A stretch of DNA of 64,000 nucleotides from positions 496,001 to 560,000 of the forward strand of contig NZ_JADWPE010000002.1 of NCBI RefSeq assembly GCF_017308985.1. The letters run 5' to 3'. Position numbers and translations under genes: made by a program. Under the pieces are notes generated by a model. That model was not told the DNA's origin. It did no database searches and saw nothing but the letters and a program-made list of their open reading frames with translations. This DNA is from Lysobacter changpingensis. Lineage in GTDB: Bacteria > Pseudomonadota > Gammaproteobacteria > Xanthomonadales > Xanthomonadaceae. Of this stretch, positions 11,549-21,463 are shown one piece after another. How positions within the stretch are numbered: position 1 is the first letter of the stretch; each line of letters begins with the position of its first letter.

Positions 11549-11574
11549 CTGCCGCATCCCGGGGGACGCGGCAG
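11549..11574 (-). terminator. Hairpin in the secY-rpsM gap
   Basis: The stem CTGCCGC (11549-11555) pairs with GCGGCAG (11568-11574), with a GC-rich interior. There is no clear U-run, so partial termination or 3'-end protection of the spc transcript is as likely as full termination. Confidence 0.45.
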
Positions 11575-11689
11575 TGCCCGGCATGGGGAGTGTGCCCATG
11601 CTCCGGCGACGAAACCGGACTGGTCGGACAAGGCGTTGAACTGCCCTGCCCGGCCCCGCGCGCTACTCTGGCGCGCGAAAGGTCCGGGA

Positions 11690-13054
11690 TCACCCGCGCG
11701 CGAGACCGCCGCGCGAGCCGCCCTTCAAGTTCGCCTTCTTCAGCAGGCTCTCGTACTGATGCGACATCAGATGAGCCTGGATCTGGGCGATGAAATCCAT
11801 GACCACCACGACCACGATCAGCAGCGAGGTGCCGCCGAAGTAGAACGAGGTGCCCAGTTCGGTGCGCATGACCTCCGGCAGGAGGCACACCAGCACCAGA
11901 TAAGCCGCGCCGGCCGCCGTGAGGCGGGTGAGGACGCCGTCGATGTAGTCAGCCGTCGCCTTGCCCGGACGGATGCCCGGAATCAGCGCGCCCGACTTCT
12001 TCAGATTGTCGGCGGTTTCCTGCGAGTTGAACACCAGCGCGGTGTAGAAGAACGCAAAACCAGCGATGAGCCCGGCGTACAGGATCATGTGGAGCGGCTC
12101 GCCCGGGTTCAGCCACTGGCTGACACGATGCAGGAACGACCCCGAATTGCCCTGGCTGAACCAGTTGGCCGCCGTCGCCGGGAACATCACGATGCTCGAG
12201 GCGAAGATGGCCGGGATCACGCCCGACATGTTGAGCTTCAGCGGCAGGAACGACGACTGGTTCATGTACGCGCTACGGCCGCCCTGACGACGGGCGTAGT
12301 TCACCGTGATCCGGCGCTGGCCCCGCTCGACGAACACCACGAAGTACGTGAAGCCCAGGACGATCGCCACCACGACGATGGCCACGAGCGCGCTCATGTC
12401 GCCGTTGCGGATCTGCTCGAACATGCCGAACACGGCTGCCGGCAGGCCTGCCACGATGCCCGCGAAGATGATCAGCGAGACGCCGTTGCCGATGCCGCGC
12501 TCCGTCACCTGTTCGCCCAGCCACATCAGGAACATGGTGCCCGCCGTCAGCGCGATCACCGCGGTCAGGATGAAGCCCGGACCCGGGTTGTAGACCACCG
12601 CGATGCCCTGGCTCGCGCCACCGGCCTGAAGCGCAGTGGCGATACCCCAGGCCTGGAACACGGCCAACGGGATCGCACCCATGCGCGACCACTGGTTGAT
12701 CTTGCGCCGGCCCGACTCGCCTTCCTTCTGGATGGCCTTCAGACTGGGCACGATCTGCACCAGCAACTGCACGATGATCGACGCCGAGATGTACGGCATC
12801 ACGTTCAGCGCGAACAGGCTGAAGCGATGGAGGGCGCCACCGGAGAACATGTTGAACATGTCCACGATGGTGCCCTTCTGGGTTTCCATCAGCCGGAGCA
12901 TGGCTTCCGGATTGACGCCCGGCACCGGGATGTAGCAGCCGATGCGGTAGACGATCAGGGCACCGACCACGAACAGCAGGCGCTGGCGGAGCTCGGTGAA
13001 CTTACCGAGTCCGCCACCGAGGCCGGCTACCGCGTTGCTACCGCTGCGCGCCAT
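11690..13054 (-). CDS. secY: Protein translocase subunit SecY
   Basis: A 454-residue SecY with ten hydrophobic transmembrane segments, the pore subunit of the SecYEG translocon in the inner membrane. Landmarks are [12 protein letters not shown] with the plug/lateral-gate region, the cytosolic loop [11 protein letters not shown] and the C-terminal [13 protein letters not shown]. The ATG at 13054 ([15 protein letters not shown]) is preferred over an upstream one that would overlap the end of rplO. It closes the spc operon, and no L36 gene follows. Confidence 0.98.
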   Translation of the reverse strand: MARSGSNAVAGLGGGLGKFTELRQRLLFVVGALIVYRIGCYIPVPGVNPEAMLRLMETQKGTIVDMFNMFSGGALHRFSLFALNVMPYISASIIVQLLVQIVPSLKAIQKEGESGRRKINQWSRMGAIPLAVFQAWGIATALQAGGASQGIAVVYNPGPGFILTAVIALTAGTMFLMWLGEQVTERGIGNGVSLIIFAGIVAGLPAAVFGMFEQIRNGDMSALVAIVVVAIVLGFTYFVVFVERGQRRITVNYARRQGGRSAYMNQSSFLPLKLNMSGVIPAIFASSIVMFPATAANWFSQGNSGSFLHRVSQWLNPGEPLHMILYAGLIAGFAFFYTALVFNSQETADNLKKSGALIPGIRPGKATADYIDGVLTRLTAAGAAYLVLVCLLPEVMRTELGTSFYFGGTSLLIVVVVVMDFIAQIQAHLMSHQYESLLKKANLKGGSRGGLARG

Positions 13055-13061
13055 CCGTCGA

Positions 13062-13499
13062 TTACTCCTCGACCTTGCCGCCGGCCGCTTCAATCGCGGC
13101 CTTCGCGCCGGCCGTAGCGGCCACGCCCTTGAGCACGAACTTCTTGGTCAGCTCGCCCTTCACCACGATCTTGGCCTGCTTCGCGGTGCTCGGCACCAGC
13201 TTGGCGGCCTTCAGGGCGGCGAAATCGACGTCACCGGCCGGCAGCTTGTCCAGCTGGTACAGCAGCACTTCGGCCGTGTCCCTGGCGAGCTTCGAACGGA
13301 AGCCGATCTTCGGCAGACGGCGCTGCATCGGCATCTGACCGCCTTCGAAGCCGGCCTTGATCTTGCCCTTACCCGAGCGCGCGAACGAGCCCTTGTGACC
13401 GCGACCGGCGGTCTTGCCCAGGCCGGAACCGATACCGCGACCGACGCGGGTACGCTCGGTACGGGCGCCGTCGGCGGGCTGCAGAGTGTTGAGACGCAT
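13062..13499 (-). CDS. rplO: 50S ribosomal protein L15
   Basis: A 145-residue L15, a late-assembly 23S rRNA binder. The glycine/arginine-rich N-terminus [20 protein letters not shown], the [17 protein letters not shown] block and a C-terminal AAGGKVEE identify it. Seven bases before secY and five after rpmD in the spc operon. Confidence 0.98.
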   Translation of the reverse strand: MRLNTLQPADGARTERTRVGRGIGSGLGKTAGRGHKGSFARSGKGKIKAGFEGGQMPMQRRLPKIGFRSKLARDTAEVLLYQLDKLPAGDVDFAALKAAKLVPSTAKQAKIVVKGELTKKFVLKGVAATAGAKAAIEAAGGKVEE

Positions 13500-13504
13500 G
13501 TTGA

Positions 13505-13705
13505 TTACTCCTCGACTCGGACGAGGTAGTGCAGCTGATTGATCAGGCCACGCACCTGCGGGCTGTCCTTCAGTTCACGCACGTCGTTGAGCTTGTTCAG
13601 GCCCAGCGCACGCACCGACAGACGGTGACGCGACTGGGTGCCACGCAGACCCTTGACCAGGCGCACCTTGACGGTGCCGCCGGCGACAGCTTCGTTCTTA
13701 GCCAT
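13505..13705 (-). CDS. rpmD: 50S ribosomal protein L30
   Basis: A 66-residue L30 with the typical [20 protein letters not shown] core. Its ATG overlaps the end of rpsE by 8 bases, which suggests translational coupling. Length is slightly above the usual 58-60 residues because of the N-terminal [10 protein letters not shown]. Confidence 0.97.
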   Translation of the reverse strand: MAKNEAVAGGTVKVRLVKGLRGTQSRHRLSVRALGLNKLNDVRELKDSPQVRGLINQLHYLVRVEE

Positions 13706-14240
13706 TGATCAGGTCCTCCACCTTCTTGCCACGCTTCGCGGCGATCTTGGCCGGCGAATGCATGTCGGTCAGGCCCTTCAGCGTGGCGCGGACCAGGTTG
13801 ATCGGGTTACGCGAACCGACGGCCTTGGCCAGCACGTTCTTCACGCCGACGGCTTCCAGGACGGCGCGCATCGCGCCACCAGCGATGACGCCGGTACCTT
13901 CGGAAGCAGGCTGCATGAACACGCGGGCTGCGCCGTGGCCGGCCTTCACCGAGTGCCACAGAGTGCCATTGTTCAGGTCGACGTTTGCCATCGACTTGCG
14001 AGCGTATTCCATCGACTTCTGGATCGCGACCGGCACTTCGCGCGCCTTGCCGTAACCGAAGCCGACCTTGCCGTTGCCGTCGCCCACCACCGTCAGCGCG
14101 GTGAAGGTGAACTGGCGACCGCCCTTGACGGTCTTGCTGACGCGGTTGACCGCGATCAGCTTCTCGATCATGCCGTCGTCGATCTCTTCGCGGTTGCGGT
14201 CGCGATCACGACCCCGCGGTGCACGTTGTTCTTCTGCCAT
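13698..14240 (-). CDS. rpsE: 30S ribosomal protein S5
   Basis: A 180-residue S5 that contributes to decoding fidelity and mRNA helicase activity at the ribosome entry. The double-stranded RNA-binding fold is seen at [18 protein letters not shown] and the C-terminal domain at [19 protein letters not shown]. The ATG at 14240 ([16 protein letters not shown]) is used; the open frame upstream is not S5-like. A 161-base hairpin-rich gap separates it from rplR. Confidence 0.98.
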   Translation of the reverse strand: MAEEQRAPRGRDRDRNREEIDDGMIEKLIAVNRVSKTVKGGRQFTFTALTVVGDGNGKVGFGYGKAREVPVAIQKSMEYARKSMANVDLNNGTLWHSVKAGHGAARVFMQPASEGTGVIAGGAMRAVLEAVGVKNVLAKAVGSRNPINLVRATLKGLTDMHSPAKIAAKRGKKVEDLING

Positions 14241-14368
14241 TTCGATAGCTCGGTAGTTGAGGGATTTGCGGCTTCGCCGCTTATCGTTGTGGTGTGTTGC
14301 GGGTGCTTCGCGATCGCGGAAATCCGTGGTCGCGCCCGGCATTCCCCATGCCGGCGGGCGAAAACCCA

Positions 14369-14392
14369 GGCGTGGGGACGAATCCCCACGCC
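14369..14392 (-). terminator. UUCG-tetraloop hairpin after rplR
   Basis: A perfect 10-bp stem (14369-14378 with 14383-14392, GGCGTGGGGA/TCCCCACGCC) closed by TTCG on the minus strand starts 9 bases after the rplR stop. A short TTTT follows 4 bases after the stem. In mid-operon it could be a partial terminator or a processing site. Confidence 0.6.
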
Positions 14393-14401
14393 TTCAAGGC
14401 A

Positions 14402-14755
14402 TCAGAACTGCAGGCCACCCTCGCGGGCGGCGTCGGCGAGCGCCTTGATGCGACCGTGGTAACGGTAGCCCGAGCGGTCGAAGGCGACCTTCTCGATACC
14501 GGCGGCCTTCGCCTTCTCGGCGATGATGCGACCGACCTTGGCGGCGGCGTCGGCGTTCTTGCCGTTCTTCAGGCCTTCCTTGACGTCGGACTGCACGGTC
14601 GAGGCCGAAGCCAGGACCTTGGAGCCGTCGGAGGTGAAGACCTGGGCGTACAGGTGCTGGCCGGTGCGCAGCACCGACAGGCGCGGCACGCCGAGTTCGC
14701 GGATGTGCGCGCGGGTCGACTTGGCGCGGCGCAGACGGGCGGTGTTCTTGTTCAT
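14402..14755 (-). CDS. rplR: 50S ribosomal protein L18
   Basis: A 117-residue L18 that binds 5S rRNA and helps place it in the central protuberance. Recognised by [20 protein letters not shown], the [15 protein letters not shown] strand and the end [26 protein letters not shown] region. It lies 29 bases after rplF and is followed by a UUCG hairpin. Confidence 0.97.
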   Translation of the reverse strand: MNKNTARLRRAKSTRAHIRELGVPRLSVLRTGQHLYAQVFTSDGSKVLASASTVQSDVKEGLKNGKNADAAAKVGRIIAEKAKAAGIEKVAFDRSGYRYHGRIKALADAAREGGLQF

Positions 14756-14784
14756 GTGCGTATCTCCGAAAGCTGAAGACCCGG

Positions 14785-15312
14785 TTAGGCCTTCTTGGCT
14801 TCCTTGCGGATGATGACTTCGCCGGCGTACTTCACGCCCTTGCCCTTGTAGGGCTCCGGCGGACGGACAGCGCGGATCTTGGCGGCGAACTCACCGACCG
14901 CCTGCTTGTCTGCGCCGGCGACGACGATTTCGGTCTGCGACGGCGTGGCGATGGTGATGCCGGCCGGAGCCTGCAGCAGCACCGGGTGCGAGAAACCCAG
15001 CGCCAGGTTCAGGTCCTTGCCCTGCATCGAGGCACGGTAACCGACGCCCACCAGCTCGAGCTTGCGCTCGAAGCCTTCGGAAACGCCCTTGACCATGTTG
15101 GACAGGATGGCGCGCAGCGTGCCGGCCAGCGGGATCAGGGCGGCGTCCTCGGTGGAGAACGTGGCCGTGCCGTTGTCGACATTGACGTTGATACCGGCCG
15201 GCTTCGCGACGCTCAGGGTTCCCTTCGGGCCCTTGGCGCTGATCGATTCGGCCTGGATGTTGAGTTCGACACCCTTCGGGAGGGCGACCGGCTTCTTGGC
15301 AACTCGGGACAT
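14785..15312 (-). CDS. rplF: 50S ribosomal protein L6
   Basis: A 175-residue L6 made of two repeated domains, located near the sarcin-ricin loop. The start [15 protein letters not shown] (ATG at 15312, preceded by GGGAGGAAT) is chosen over a longer frame. The signature [16 protein letters not shown] near the C-terminus is intact. Thirteen bases separate it from rpsH. Confidence 0.98.
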   Translation of the reverse strand: MSRVAKKPVALPKGVELNIQAESISAKGPKGTLSVAKPAGINVNVDNGTATFSTEDAALIPLAGTLRAILSNMVKGVSEGFERKLELVGVGYRASMQGKDLNLALGFSHPVLLQAPAGITIATPSQTEIVVAGADKQAVGEFAAKIRAVRPPEPYKGKGVKYAGEVIIRKEAKKA

Positions 15313-15325
15313 GTCTATTCCTCCC

Positions 15326-15724
15326 TTAGGCCACGAAGCACAGGACCTCACCGCCGACGCCCTGCTGGCGCGCCTGCGCATCGGTCATGATGCCCTTCGA
15401 GGTGGAGATGATGGCGATACCGAGGCCGCCCAGGACCTTCGGCAGATTGGCCTTGCCGCGGTACTGGCGCAGGCCCGAACGGGAGTAGCGCTCGAGGCGC
15501 TCGATCACCGGCTTGCCTTCGTAGTACTTCAGCGAGATTTCGAGTTCGGACTTGCCGGCGCCGGCTTCGGTCACGCGCGAACCGAGGATGTAGCCCTCGT
15601 CCTGCAGCACCTTGGCGATGGCCACCTTGACCTTCGACGACGGCATCTTCACCGTCTGCTTCCGGACAGCCGCCGCATTCTTGATGCGGACCAGCATGTC
15701 GGCGATGGGATCAGTCATGCTCAT
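15326..15724 (-). CDS. rpsH: 30S ribosomal protein S8
   Basis: A 132-residue S8, a primary 16S rRNA binder of the platform; in E. coli it represses the spc operon. It begins [17 protein letters not shown] and has the C-terminal signature [20 protein letters not shown]. Unusually, a 157-base spacer with a perfect 11-bp hairpin and a promoter-like motif separates it from rpsN. Confidence 0.98.
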   Translation of the reverse strand: MSMTDPIADMLVRIKNAAAVRKQTVKMPSSKVKVAIAKVLQDEGYILGSRVTEAGAGKSELEISLKYYEGKPVIERLERYSRSGLRQYRGKANLPKVLGGLGIAIISTSKGIMTDAQARQQGVGGEVLCFVA

Positions 15725-15842
15725 GAATATGCACCTATGAGTAGCACCGATATCCGCGGGATTGCGAATTCAGTTGTAGTGCCTGCTTGATCGGGAAAGT
15801 TCCCGGCAGGCGCCCCGCCCTGTCGGTCGGGGCATGACGCGA

Positions 15843-15873
15843 GCGAGCCGGCAAGTCTAGCAGACTTGCCGGC
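15843..15873 (-). repeat. Hairpin and shared 22-bp motif between rpsN and rpsH
   Basis: An 11-bp perfect inverted repeat (15847-15857 with 15863-15873, GCCGGCAAGTC/GACTTGCCGGC, loop of 5) begins 8 bases after the rpsN stop. The segment 15843-15864 matches 21 of 22 bases of 39151-39172, which carries the -10-like box before rplK; the single mismatch changes TATACT to TAGACT. Confidence 0.6.
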
Positions 15874-15881
15874 GCCCTGTC

Positions 15882-16187
15882 TTACCAGCTGGCCTTGCGC
15901 AGGCCCGGAACGTCACCGTTCATGGTGGCCTTGCGCAGCATGTTGCGGCCGAGGCCGAACTTGCGGTACACGCCACGCGGACGGCCCGACAGCTCGCAGC
16001 GGTTGCGCTGGCGGCTCGGCGAGGAGTCGCGCGGCAGCTTCTGCAGCTTGGTGGCCGCTTCCAGCTTGTCCTCGTACGAGGCCGTCTGGCTGGAGATGAT
16101 CTTCTTCAGCGCCTCGCGCTTGGCGCCGTGCTGCTTGGCCAGCTTCGCCCGCTTGATCTCGCGGTTGACCATGGAGGTCTTAGCCAT
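15882..16187 (-). CDS. rpsN: 30S ribosomal protein S14, zinc-free type
   Basis: A 101-residue S14 of the long form without a zinc-binding cysteine cluster. The conserved core is [25 protein letters not shown]. It sits in the head of the 30S subunit near S3 and S10. Fifteen bases after rplE. Confidence 0.98.
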   Translation of the reverse strand: MAKTSMVNREIKRAKLAKQHGAKREALKKIISSQTASYEDKLEAATKLQKLPRDSSPSRQRNRCELSGRPRGVYRKFGLGRNMLRKATMNGDVPGLRKASW

Positions 16188-16202
16188 TGTTCAATCCTCG
16201 AG

Positions 16203-16745
16203 TTAGTTGCGGAACGGGAAGCGGAACGCTTCCAGCAGGGCCTTCGCCTCGGCGTCGGTCTTCGCGGTCGTGGTGATCGCGATGTCCATGCCGCGGATCG
16301 CGTCGACGGCGTCGAAGTCGATTTCCGGGAAGATGATCTGTTCCTTGACGCCCATGTTGTAGTTGCCACGGCCATCGAACGAACGCCCCGACACGCCGCG
16401 GAAGTCACGCACGCGCGGCAGCGAGATGTTGATCAGACGGTCCAGGAACTCGAACATGTGGGCGCGACGCAGCGTCACCTTGCAGCCGATCGGCCAGCCG
16501 TCGCGGATCTTGAACGAAGCCACCGACACGCGGGACTTGGTCACGATCGGCTTCTGGCCCGAGATCTTGGTCAGGTCGGCGACCGCGTTCTCCAGGATCT
16601 TCTTGTTCGTGGCGGCTTCGCCAACGCCCATGTTGATCGTGATCTTTGACAGGCGCGGCACTTCCATCGGGTTCGTGTAACCGAACTTCTTGGTCAGGGC
16701 CGGGACGACTTCGTCCTTGTAGAACTTTTCGAGACGGGTGGTCAT
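16203..16745 (-). CDS. rplE: 50S ribosomal protein L5
   Basis: A 180-residue L5 that binds 5S rRNA and forms bridge B1b. It shows [33 protein letters not shown] and the end [14 protein letters not shown]. Spacing of 11 bases from rplX. Confidence 0.98.
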   Translation of the reverse strand: MTTRLEKFYKDEVVPALTKKFGYTNPMEVPRLSKITINMGVGEAATNKKILENAVADLTKISGQKPIVTKSRVSVASFKIRDGWPIGCKVTLRRAHMFEFLDRLINISLPRVRDFRGVSGRSFDGRGNYNMGVKEQIIFPEIDFDAVDAIRGMDIAITTTAKTDAEAKALLEAFRFPFRN

Positions 16746-16756
16746 TTGAGCATTCC

Positions 16757-17071
16757 TCAGGCGTCAACCGCCTCACCGCTGGAGCGGAACACACGCAGTT
16801 TGCGTCCATCCTCCAGCACCTTGAAACCGACGCGCTCACCCTTGCCAGTGGCCGGGTTGAACAGCATCACGTTGGAAATGTGGATCGGCGCTTCGCGCTC
16901 GACCACGCCGCCCGGCTGGCCAGCCTGCGGATTCGGCTTGGTGTGGCGCTTGACGACGTTGATGTTCGACACGACGACCTTCTCGCCGAGCACGCGCACC
17001 ACTTCGCCCTTCTTGCCCTTGTCCTTGCCGGTGGTGACGATCACCTGATCGCCCTTGCGGATACGGTTCAT
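16757..17071 (-). CDS. rplX: 50S ribosomal protein L24
   Basis: A 104-residue L24, an early assembly initiator near the tunnel exit. The KOW motif is in the first 35 residues ([20 protein letters not shown]), followed by [18 protein letters not shown]. Fourteen bases after rplN. Confidence 0.98.
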   Translation of the reverse strand: MNRIRKGDQVIVTTGKDKGKKGEVVRVLGEKVVVSNINVVKRHTKPNPQAGQPGGVVEREAPIHISNVMLFNPATGKGERVGFKVLEDGRKLRVFRSSGEAVDA

Positions 17072-17085
17072 ATCAATTCCTCCGC

Positions 17086-17454
17086 TCAGAGCACTTCAGG
17101 AGCGAGCGAGACGATCTTCATGAACTTCTCGGTACGCAGCTCGCGGGTCACAGGCCCGAAGATGCGGGTACCGATCGGTTCCTGCTTGTTGTTCAGGAGC
17201 ACGGCGGCATTGCCGTCGAAGCGGATCAGCGAACCGTCCGGTCGACGCACGCCCTTGCGGGTGCGCACGACAACGGCGTCGTAGACGTCGCCCTTCTTGA
17301 CCTTGCCACGCGGGATCGCGTCCTTGACGGTGACCTTGATGATGTCGCCGATGCCGGCGTAACGGCGCTTCGAGCCGCCCAGCACCTTGATGCACATCAC
17401 TTCCTTGGCACCGGAGTTGTCAGCCACATCGAGGTAGCTCTGCATCTGGATCAT
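17086..17454 (-). CDS. rplN: 50S ribosomal protein L14
   Basis: A 122-residue L14 at the subunit interface. Signature blocks are [35 protein letters not shown] and [11 protein letters not shown]. It opens the part equivalent to the E. coli spc operon, but only 14 bases separate it from rpsQ and no promoter or terminator is visible there, so S10 and spc look continuous. Confidence 0.98.
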   Translation of the reverse strand: MIQMQSYLDVADNSGAKEVMCIKVLGGSKRRYAGIGDIIKVTVKDAIPRGKVKKGDVYDAVVVRTRKGVRRPDGSLIRFDGNAAVLLNNKQEPIGTRIFGPVTRELRTEKFMKIVSLAPEVL

Positions 17455-17468
17455 GACTCAGCCTCCTC

Positions 17469-17738
17469 TTATTCGGCCGCGCGGCTGACGATCTCAACCA
17501 CGCTCCAGTTCTTGGTCTTCGACATCGGCGCAATTTCCTTCACCCGCACGACATCGCCTTCCTTGCAGGCGTTGTCGGCGTCGTGGGCGTGGAGCTTGGT
17601 CGAGCGGCGGATGTACTTGCCGTACAGCGCGTGCTTGACCTGGCGCTCGACGAGCACGGTGACGGTCTTGTCCATCTTGTTGCTGACAACCCGGCCTTCA
17701 ACCGTGCGGACAGCCTTCTCTGTATTGTTGTCGGTCAT
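17469..17738 (-). CDS. rpsQ: 30S ribosomal protein S17
   Basis: An 89-residue S17, an early 16S rRNA binder. The OB-fold core is [18 protein letters not shown] and [19 protein letters not shown]. Nine bases downstream of rpmC. Confidence 0.97.
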   Translation of the reverse strand: MTDNNTEKAVRTVEGRVVSNKMDKTVTVLVERQVKHALYGKYIRRSTKLHAHDADNACKEGDVVRVKEIAPMSKTKNWSVVEIVSRAAE

Positions 17739-17747
17739 GGCGGGTCC

Positions 17748-17933
17748 TTACTTCTTCTCGCCGAGCAGCGTGTTGACGCGAGCGATCTCGCGGCGCACGC
17801 GGCGGACGTCGTGGGTCTTGGCGAGCTGGCCGGTGGCCTTCTGCATGCGCAGGGAGAACGTCTCCTTGTGCAGCTCGGCCAGATGGGCCTTCAGTTCGTC
17901 GGCCGACTTCTCTCGCAGTTGCTTGAGGTCCAT
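17748..17933 (-). CDS. rpmC: 50S ribosomal protein L29
   Basis: A 61-residue two-helix L29 near the tunnel exit, which with L23 forms the docking site for SRP and trigger factor. [18 protein letters not shown] and [20 protein letters not shown] are diagnostic. Its ATG overlaps the rplP stop by one base. Confidence 0.97.
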   Translation of the reverse strand: MDLKQLREKSADELKAHLAELHKETFSLRMQKATGQLAKTHDVRRVRREIARVNTLLGEKK

Positions 17934-18346
17934 TAGCGCACCGTCCGGGTAACGAAAGTGGTGGTCACCGAGAGCTTGGCGGCGGCCAGACGGAACGCTT
18001 CACGCGCCACGTCCTCTGCCACGCCTTCGATCTCGTAAATCATGCGACCGGGCTGGATCTGGGCGACCCAGTACTCGACGTTGCCCTTACCGGAGCCCAT
18101 TCGGACTTCGATCGGCTTCTTGGTGATCGGCTTGTCGGGGAACACGCGGATCCACATCTTGCCGCCGCGCTTCACGTAGCGGCTGATGGAACGACGCGCG
18201 GCCTCGATCTGGCGCGCGGTCAGCTGACCGTGCGCCGTCGCCTTCAGGCCGTACTCGCCGAAGCTGACGGCATTGCCGTTCCAGCTCAGGCCTTCATTGC
18301 GGCCCTTGTGTACCTTGCGGTACTTGGTTCGCTTGGGTTGCAACAT
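17933..18346 (-). CDS. rplP: 50S ribosomal protein L16
   Basis: A 137-residue L16 that helps position A-site tRNA. It starts [19 protein letters not shown] and has the [17 protein letters not shown] and [14 protein letters not shown] blocks; the arginine hydroxylated by YcfD in E. coli lies in the latter. Only 3 bases after rpsC. Confidence 0.98.
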   Translation of the reverse strand: MLQPKRTKYRKVHKGRNEGLSWNGNAVSFGEYGLKATAHGQLTARQIEAARRSISRYVKRGGKMWIRVFPDKPITKKPIEVRMGSGKGNVEYWVAQIQPGRMIYEIEGVAEDVAREAFRLAAAKLSVTTTFVTRTVR

Positions 18347-18349
18347 GGC

Positions 18350-19078
18350 TTAGTCCCTCGCCTCGCGGTTGGCGCGCGCCGGACGGGCCGGACGCTCGCT
18401 GCGCTCTGCACGCGGCGCTTCTTCCTGCTTCTCCTGGCCCACCTGCGAGAAGTCGAACACCTCGCCCTTGTAGATCCAGACCTTGATGCCGATGATGCCG
18501 TACGTCGTCTTGGCTTCAGCGAAGCCGTAGTCGATGTCGGCACGCAGCGTGTGCAGCGGCACGCGACCTTCGCGGTACCACTCCGAACGCGCGATCTCGG
18601 CGCCGTTCAGGCGGCCGGCGACGTTGACCTTGATGCCCAGGGCACCCAGGCGCATCGCATTGCCCACGGCGCGCTTCATCGCGCGACGGAACATGATGCG
18701 GCGCTCGAGCTGCTGCGCGATCGACTCGGCGACCAGCTGCGCGTCGAGTTCCGGCTTGCGGACCTCGGTGACATTGATGTGCGCCGGAACGCCCATCACG
18801 TCGCTGACTTCCTTGCGCAGCTTCTCGATGTCCTCGCCGCGCTTGCCGATCACCACGCCCGGACGGGCGGTGTGGATCGTCACGCGGGCGTTGTTCGCCG
18901 GACGCTCGATGAAGATCTTCGAGATGCCGGCCTGCGCCAGCTTTTTGCGAAGCAGATCACGGACCTTCAGGTCCGCCGCCAGGAAGTCGGCGTACTGCTT
19001 CTTGTTGGCAAACCACTTGGAGTTCCAATCCTTGGCGATGCCCAGGCGGATGCCGGTGGGATGAACTTTATGACCCAT
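18350..19078 (-). CDS. rpsC: 30S ribosomal protein S3
   Basis: A 242-residue S3 lining the mRNA entry channel. The KH domain shows [13 protein letters not shown] and the C-terminal domain RTAYGIIG-like block as [17 protein letters not shown]. The lysine/arginine-rich C-terminal tail ([15 protein letters not shown]) is longer than in E. coli. Fourteen bases after rplV. Confidence 0.98.
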   Translation of the reverse strand: MGHKVHPTGIRLGIAKDWNSKWFANKKQYADFLAADLKVRDLLRKKLAQAGISKIFIERPANNARVTIHTARPGVVIGKRGEDIEKLRKEVSDVMGVPAHINVTEVRKPELDAQLVAESIAQQLERRIMFRRAMKRAVGNAMRLGALGIKVNVAGRLNGAEIARSEWYREGRVPLHTLRADIDYGFAEAKTTYGIIGIKVWIYKGEVFDFSQVGQEKQEEAPRAERSERPARPARANREARD

Positions 19079-19092
19079 TGTCTGACTCCGCC

Positions 19093-19434
19093 TTACTTGC
19101 CCGCGCCCACAACCACAGTGATGTGGCTGGTGCGCTTGAGGATGCGGGTGCCGCGGCCCTTCGCACGCGCCATGAAGCGCTTCAGTGCGGGACCCTCGTC
19201 CACCATGATGGTCTTGACCTTGAGCTCGTCGATGTCGGCGCCCTGGTTGTTCTCGGCGTTGGCAATCGCGGACTCCACCACCTTCTTGATCAGGTGGGCA
19301 GCCTTCTTGTCCGAGAACTTCAGCAGGTTGACGGCGCGCTCGGCCGACAGACCACGCACCTGGTCGGCGACCAGGCGGGCCTTCTGCGGGGAGATGCGCG
19401 CGGTGCGCAGGATGGCTTTCGCTTCCATGGTCAT
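19093..19434 (-). CDS. rplV: 50S ribosomal protein L22
   Basis: A 113-residue L22 lining the peptide exit tunnel. It has the N-terminal [19 protein letters not shown] and the tunnel loop between [18 protein letters not shown] and the end. Start could be ATG 19434 or ATG 19428; the first is kept. Four bases separate it from rpsS. Confidence 0.97.
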   Translation of the reverse strand: MTMEAKAILRTARISPQKARLVADQVRGLSAERAVNLLKFSDKKAAHLIKKVVESAIANAENNQGADIDELKVKTIMVDEGPALKRFMARAKGRGTRILKRTSHITVVVGAGK

Positions 19435-19438
19435 CTCC

Positions 19439-19708
19439 TTACTTGCCCGACTTCTTGTCGCCGCCGTGACCCTTGAACGTACGGGTCAGGGCGAACTCGC
19501 CAAGCTTGTGGCCAACCATGTTCTCGTTGACCAGCACCGGGATGTGGTTCTTGCCGTTGTGCACGGCGATGGTGAAACCCACCATCTCCGGCAGGATCAT
19601 CGAACGACGCGACCAGGTCTTGATCGGCTTCTTGTTGTTGCCCGCGGTCTCCACCTTCTTGATCAGGTGGTGGTCGACGAACGGGCCTTTCTTCAGTGAA
19701 CGTGCCAT
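19439..19708 (-). CDS. rpsS: 30S ribosomal protein S19
   Basis: An 89-residue S19 of the 30S head. [36 protein letters not shown] and [17 protein letters not shown] are all standard. Six bases after rplB. Confidence 0.98.
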   Translation of the reverse strand: MARSLKKGPFVDHHLIKKVETAGNNKKPIKTWSRRSMILPEMVGFTIAVHNGKNHIPVLVNENMVGHKLGEFALTRTFKGHGGDKKSGK

Positions 19709-19714
19709 GGCCGA

Positions 19715-20542
19715 TTAGCTCCTGCGATCGCGCACGATGAACTGCTGGGTGCGCTTGTTCTTGCGGGTCTTGTAACCCTTGGTCGGCACACCCCACGGGG
19801 TGACCGGATGCGGGTTACCCTGGCCGGCCTTGGCCTCACCACCGCCGTGCGGGTGGTCGACCGGGTTCATGGCCGCACCGCGGACGGTCGGCTTGATGCC
19901 GCGCCAACGCGCTGCACCGGCCTTGCCCAGCTTCTCCAGGTTGTGCTCGTCGTTGCCGACTTCGCCGATCGTGGCGCGGCACTCGGCCGGCACCTTGCGC
20001 ATTTCGCCGGAGCGAAGACGCAGCGTGGCGTAGCCCTGCTCGCGAGCGACCAGGTAGGCGCTGGCGCCGGCCGCGCGGGCCAGCTGGGCGCCCTTGCCCG
20101 GCTTCATTTCGACGCAGCAAACCGTCGTACCGACCGGAATGTTGGTCAGCGGCAGCGTGTTGCCGACGCGGATCGGGGCGTCACGGCCCGCGATCACCTG
20201 GTCGCCATCCTTCAGGCCCTTCGGGGCGATGATGTAACGGCGCTCACCGTCGACGTAGCACAGCAGCGCGATGTGCGCGGTGCGGTTCGGGTCGTACTCG
20301 ATGCGTTCGACGCGGGCGGGGATGCCTTCCTTGTCGCGCTTGAAGTCGATGATGCGGTAGTGCTGCTTGTGACCACCACCGATGTGACGGGTGGTGATGC
20401 GGCCGTGGTGGTTACGACCGCCGGTCTTGCCCTGCTTCTCGACGAGCGCCGCGTGCGGGGCGCCCTTGTGCAGGCCCGGGGTCACCACGCGAACCGCGCT
20501 GCGGCGGCCGGCGGAGGTGGGCTTGAAAGTCATCAATGCCAT
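19715..20542 (-). CDS. rplB: 50S ribosomal protein L2
   Basis: A 275-residue L2, needed for subunit association and peptidyl-transferase centre structure. The C-terminal signature [12 protein letters not shown] with the functionally important histidine (E. coli H229) is present, as are [18 protein letters not shown] and [12 protein letters not shown]. Ten bases after rplW. Confidence 0.98.
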   Translation of the reverse strand: MALMTFKPTSAGRRSAVRVVTPGLHKGAPHAALVEKQGKTGGRNHHGRITTRHIGGGHKQHYRIIDFKRDKEGIPARVERIEYDPNRTAHIALLCYVDGERRYIIAPKGLKDGDQVIAGRDAPIRVGNTLPLTNIPVGTTVCCVEMKPGKGAQLARAAGASAYLVAREQGYATLRLRSGEMRKVPAECRATIGEVGNDEHNLEKLGKAGAARWRGIKPTVRGAAMNPVDHPHGGGEAKAGQGNPHPVTPWGVPTKGYKTRKNKRTQQFIVRDRRS

Positions 20543-20552
20543 GGGTCTTTCC

Positions 20553-20849
20553 TCAGGCCTTGGCCATCACGTCGATCGACTGGCCTTCGGCCAGCGTCAC
20601 GTACGCCTTGCGCCAGCTGCCGCGGCTACCGGCGCGAAAACGGAAGGACTTGTTCTTGCCCTTGACGTTCACGACGTTGACCGCTTCAACCTTCACTTCG
20701 AACAGCTTTTCCACGGCGACCTTGATGTCTGCCTTGGTAGCGTCCGTCGCGACTTCGAAGACGTACTGGTTGGAAACTTCCTGCAGACGGGCGGTCTTTT
20801 CGGACACGCGCGGCGCACGGATGATGTTGTAGAGCTTGGCCTCGTTCAT
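20553..20849 (-). CDS. rplW: 50S ribosomal protein L23
   Basis: A 98-residue L23 at the tunnel exit, the docking point for trigger factor and SRP. The ATG at 20849 overlaps the rplD stop in an ATGA arrangement, which argues for it over a GTG 9 bases upstream. Core motif: [17 protein letters not shown] and [16 protein letters not shown]. Confidence 0.96.
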   Translation of the reverse strand: MNEAKLYNIIRAPRVSEKTARLQEVSNQYVFEVATDATKADIKVAVEKLFEVKVEAVNVVNVKGKNKSFRFRAGSRGSWRKAYVTLAEGQSIDVMAKA

Positions 20850-21457
20850 GCCAGCCACTCCTCGATCTTCTTGACCGCGTCGGCGGTGACCACGACCGAG
20901 TCGGCGCCGACGAGGGCGACCGGATCCAGGCCCTGGACGTCACGCACTTCGACGTACGGCAGGTTGCGCGCCGAGAGGTACAGGTTCTCGGTGGCATCTT
21001 CGGTGACGATCAGCGGACGCTTGCCGACTTCCAGGCCCTTGAGCTTGGAAACCAGACCGGCGGTCTTCGGGGCGTCCAGATCGAACGACTCGACGACCTT
21101 GATGCGGCCCTGGCGGTTCAGCTCGGACAGGATCGCGGCGATCGCGGCGCGGTACATCTTGCGGTTGACCTTCTGCGCGAAGCTGCGCGGCTTGGCCGCG
21201 AAGGTCACGCCGCCGCCGACGAAGATCGGAGCCGTCAGCGCGCCATGACGCGCACCGCCGCCCTTCTGCTTCTTCGACTTCTTGGTCGTACCGTTGACTT
21301 CAGAACGGGTCTTCTGCGCCTTGGTGCCCGCGCGACCGGCGTTGCGATAGGCAACGACCACCTGGTGGACCAGGTCTTCGCTGAATTCGCGGCCGAAGAT
21401 CGCGTCGGAAACCGACACAGTCTTGCTGCTGTTGGTGATGGCGAGTTCCATCGTCAT
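20846..21457 (-). CDS. rplD: 50S ribosomal protein L4
   Basis: A 203-residue L4 with the long internal loop reaching the exit tunnel ([24 protein letters not shown]). In E. coli L4 also represses its own S10 operon by acting on the leader. Start may be ATG 21457 or ATG 21451 (MELAITN). Six bases after rplC, ATGA overlap with rplW. Confidence 0.97.
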   Translation of the reverse strand: MTMELAITNSSKTVSVSDAIFGREFSEDLVHQVVVAYRNAGRAGTKAQKTRSEVNGTTKKSKKQKGGGARHGALTAPIFVGGGVTFAAKPRSFAQKVNRKMYRAAIAAILSELNRQGRIKVVESFDLDAPKTAGLVSKLKGLEVGKRPLIVTEDATENLYLSARNLPYVEVRDVQGLDPVALVGADSVVVTADAVKKIEEWLA

Positions 21458-21463
21458 CTCTCC

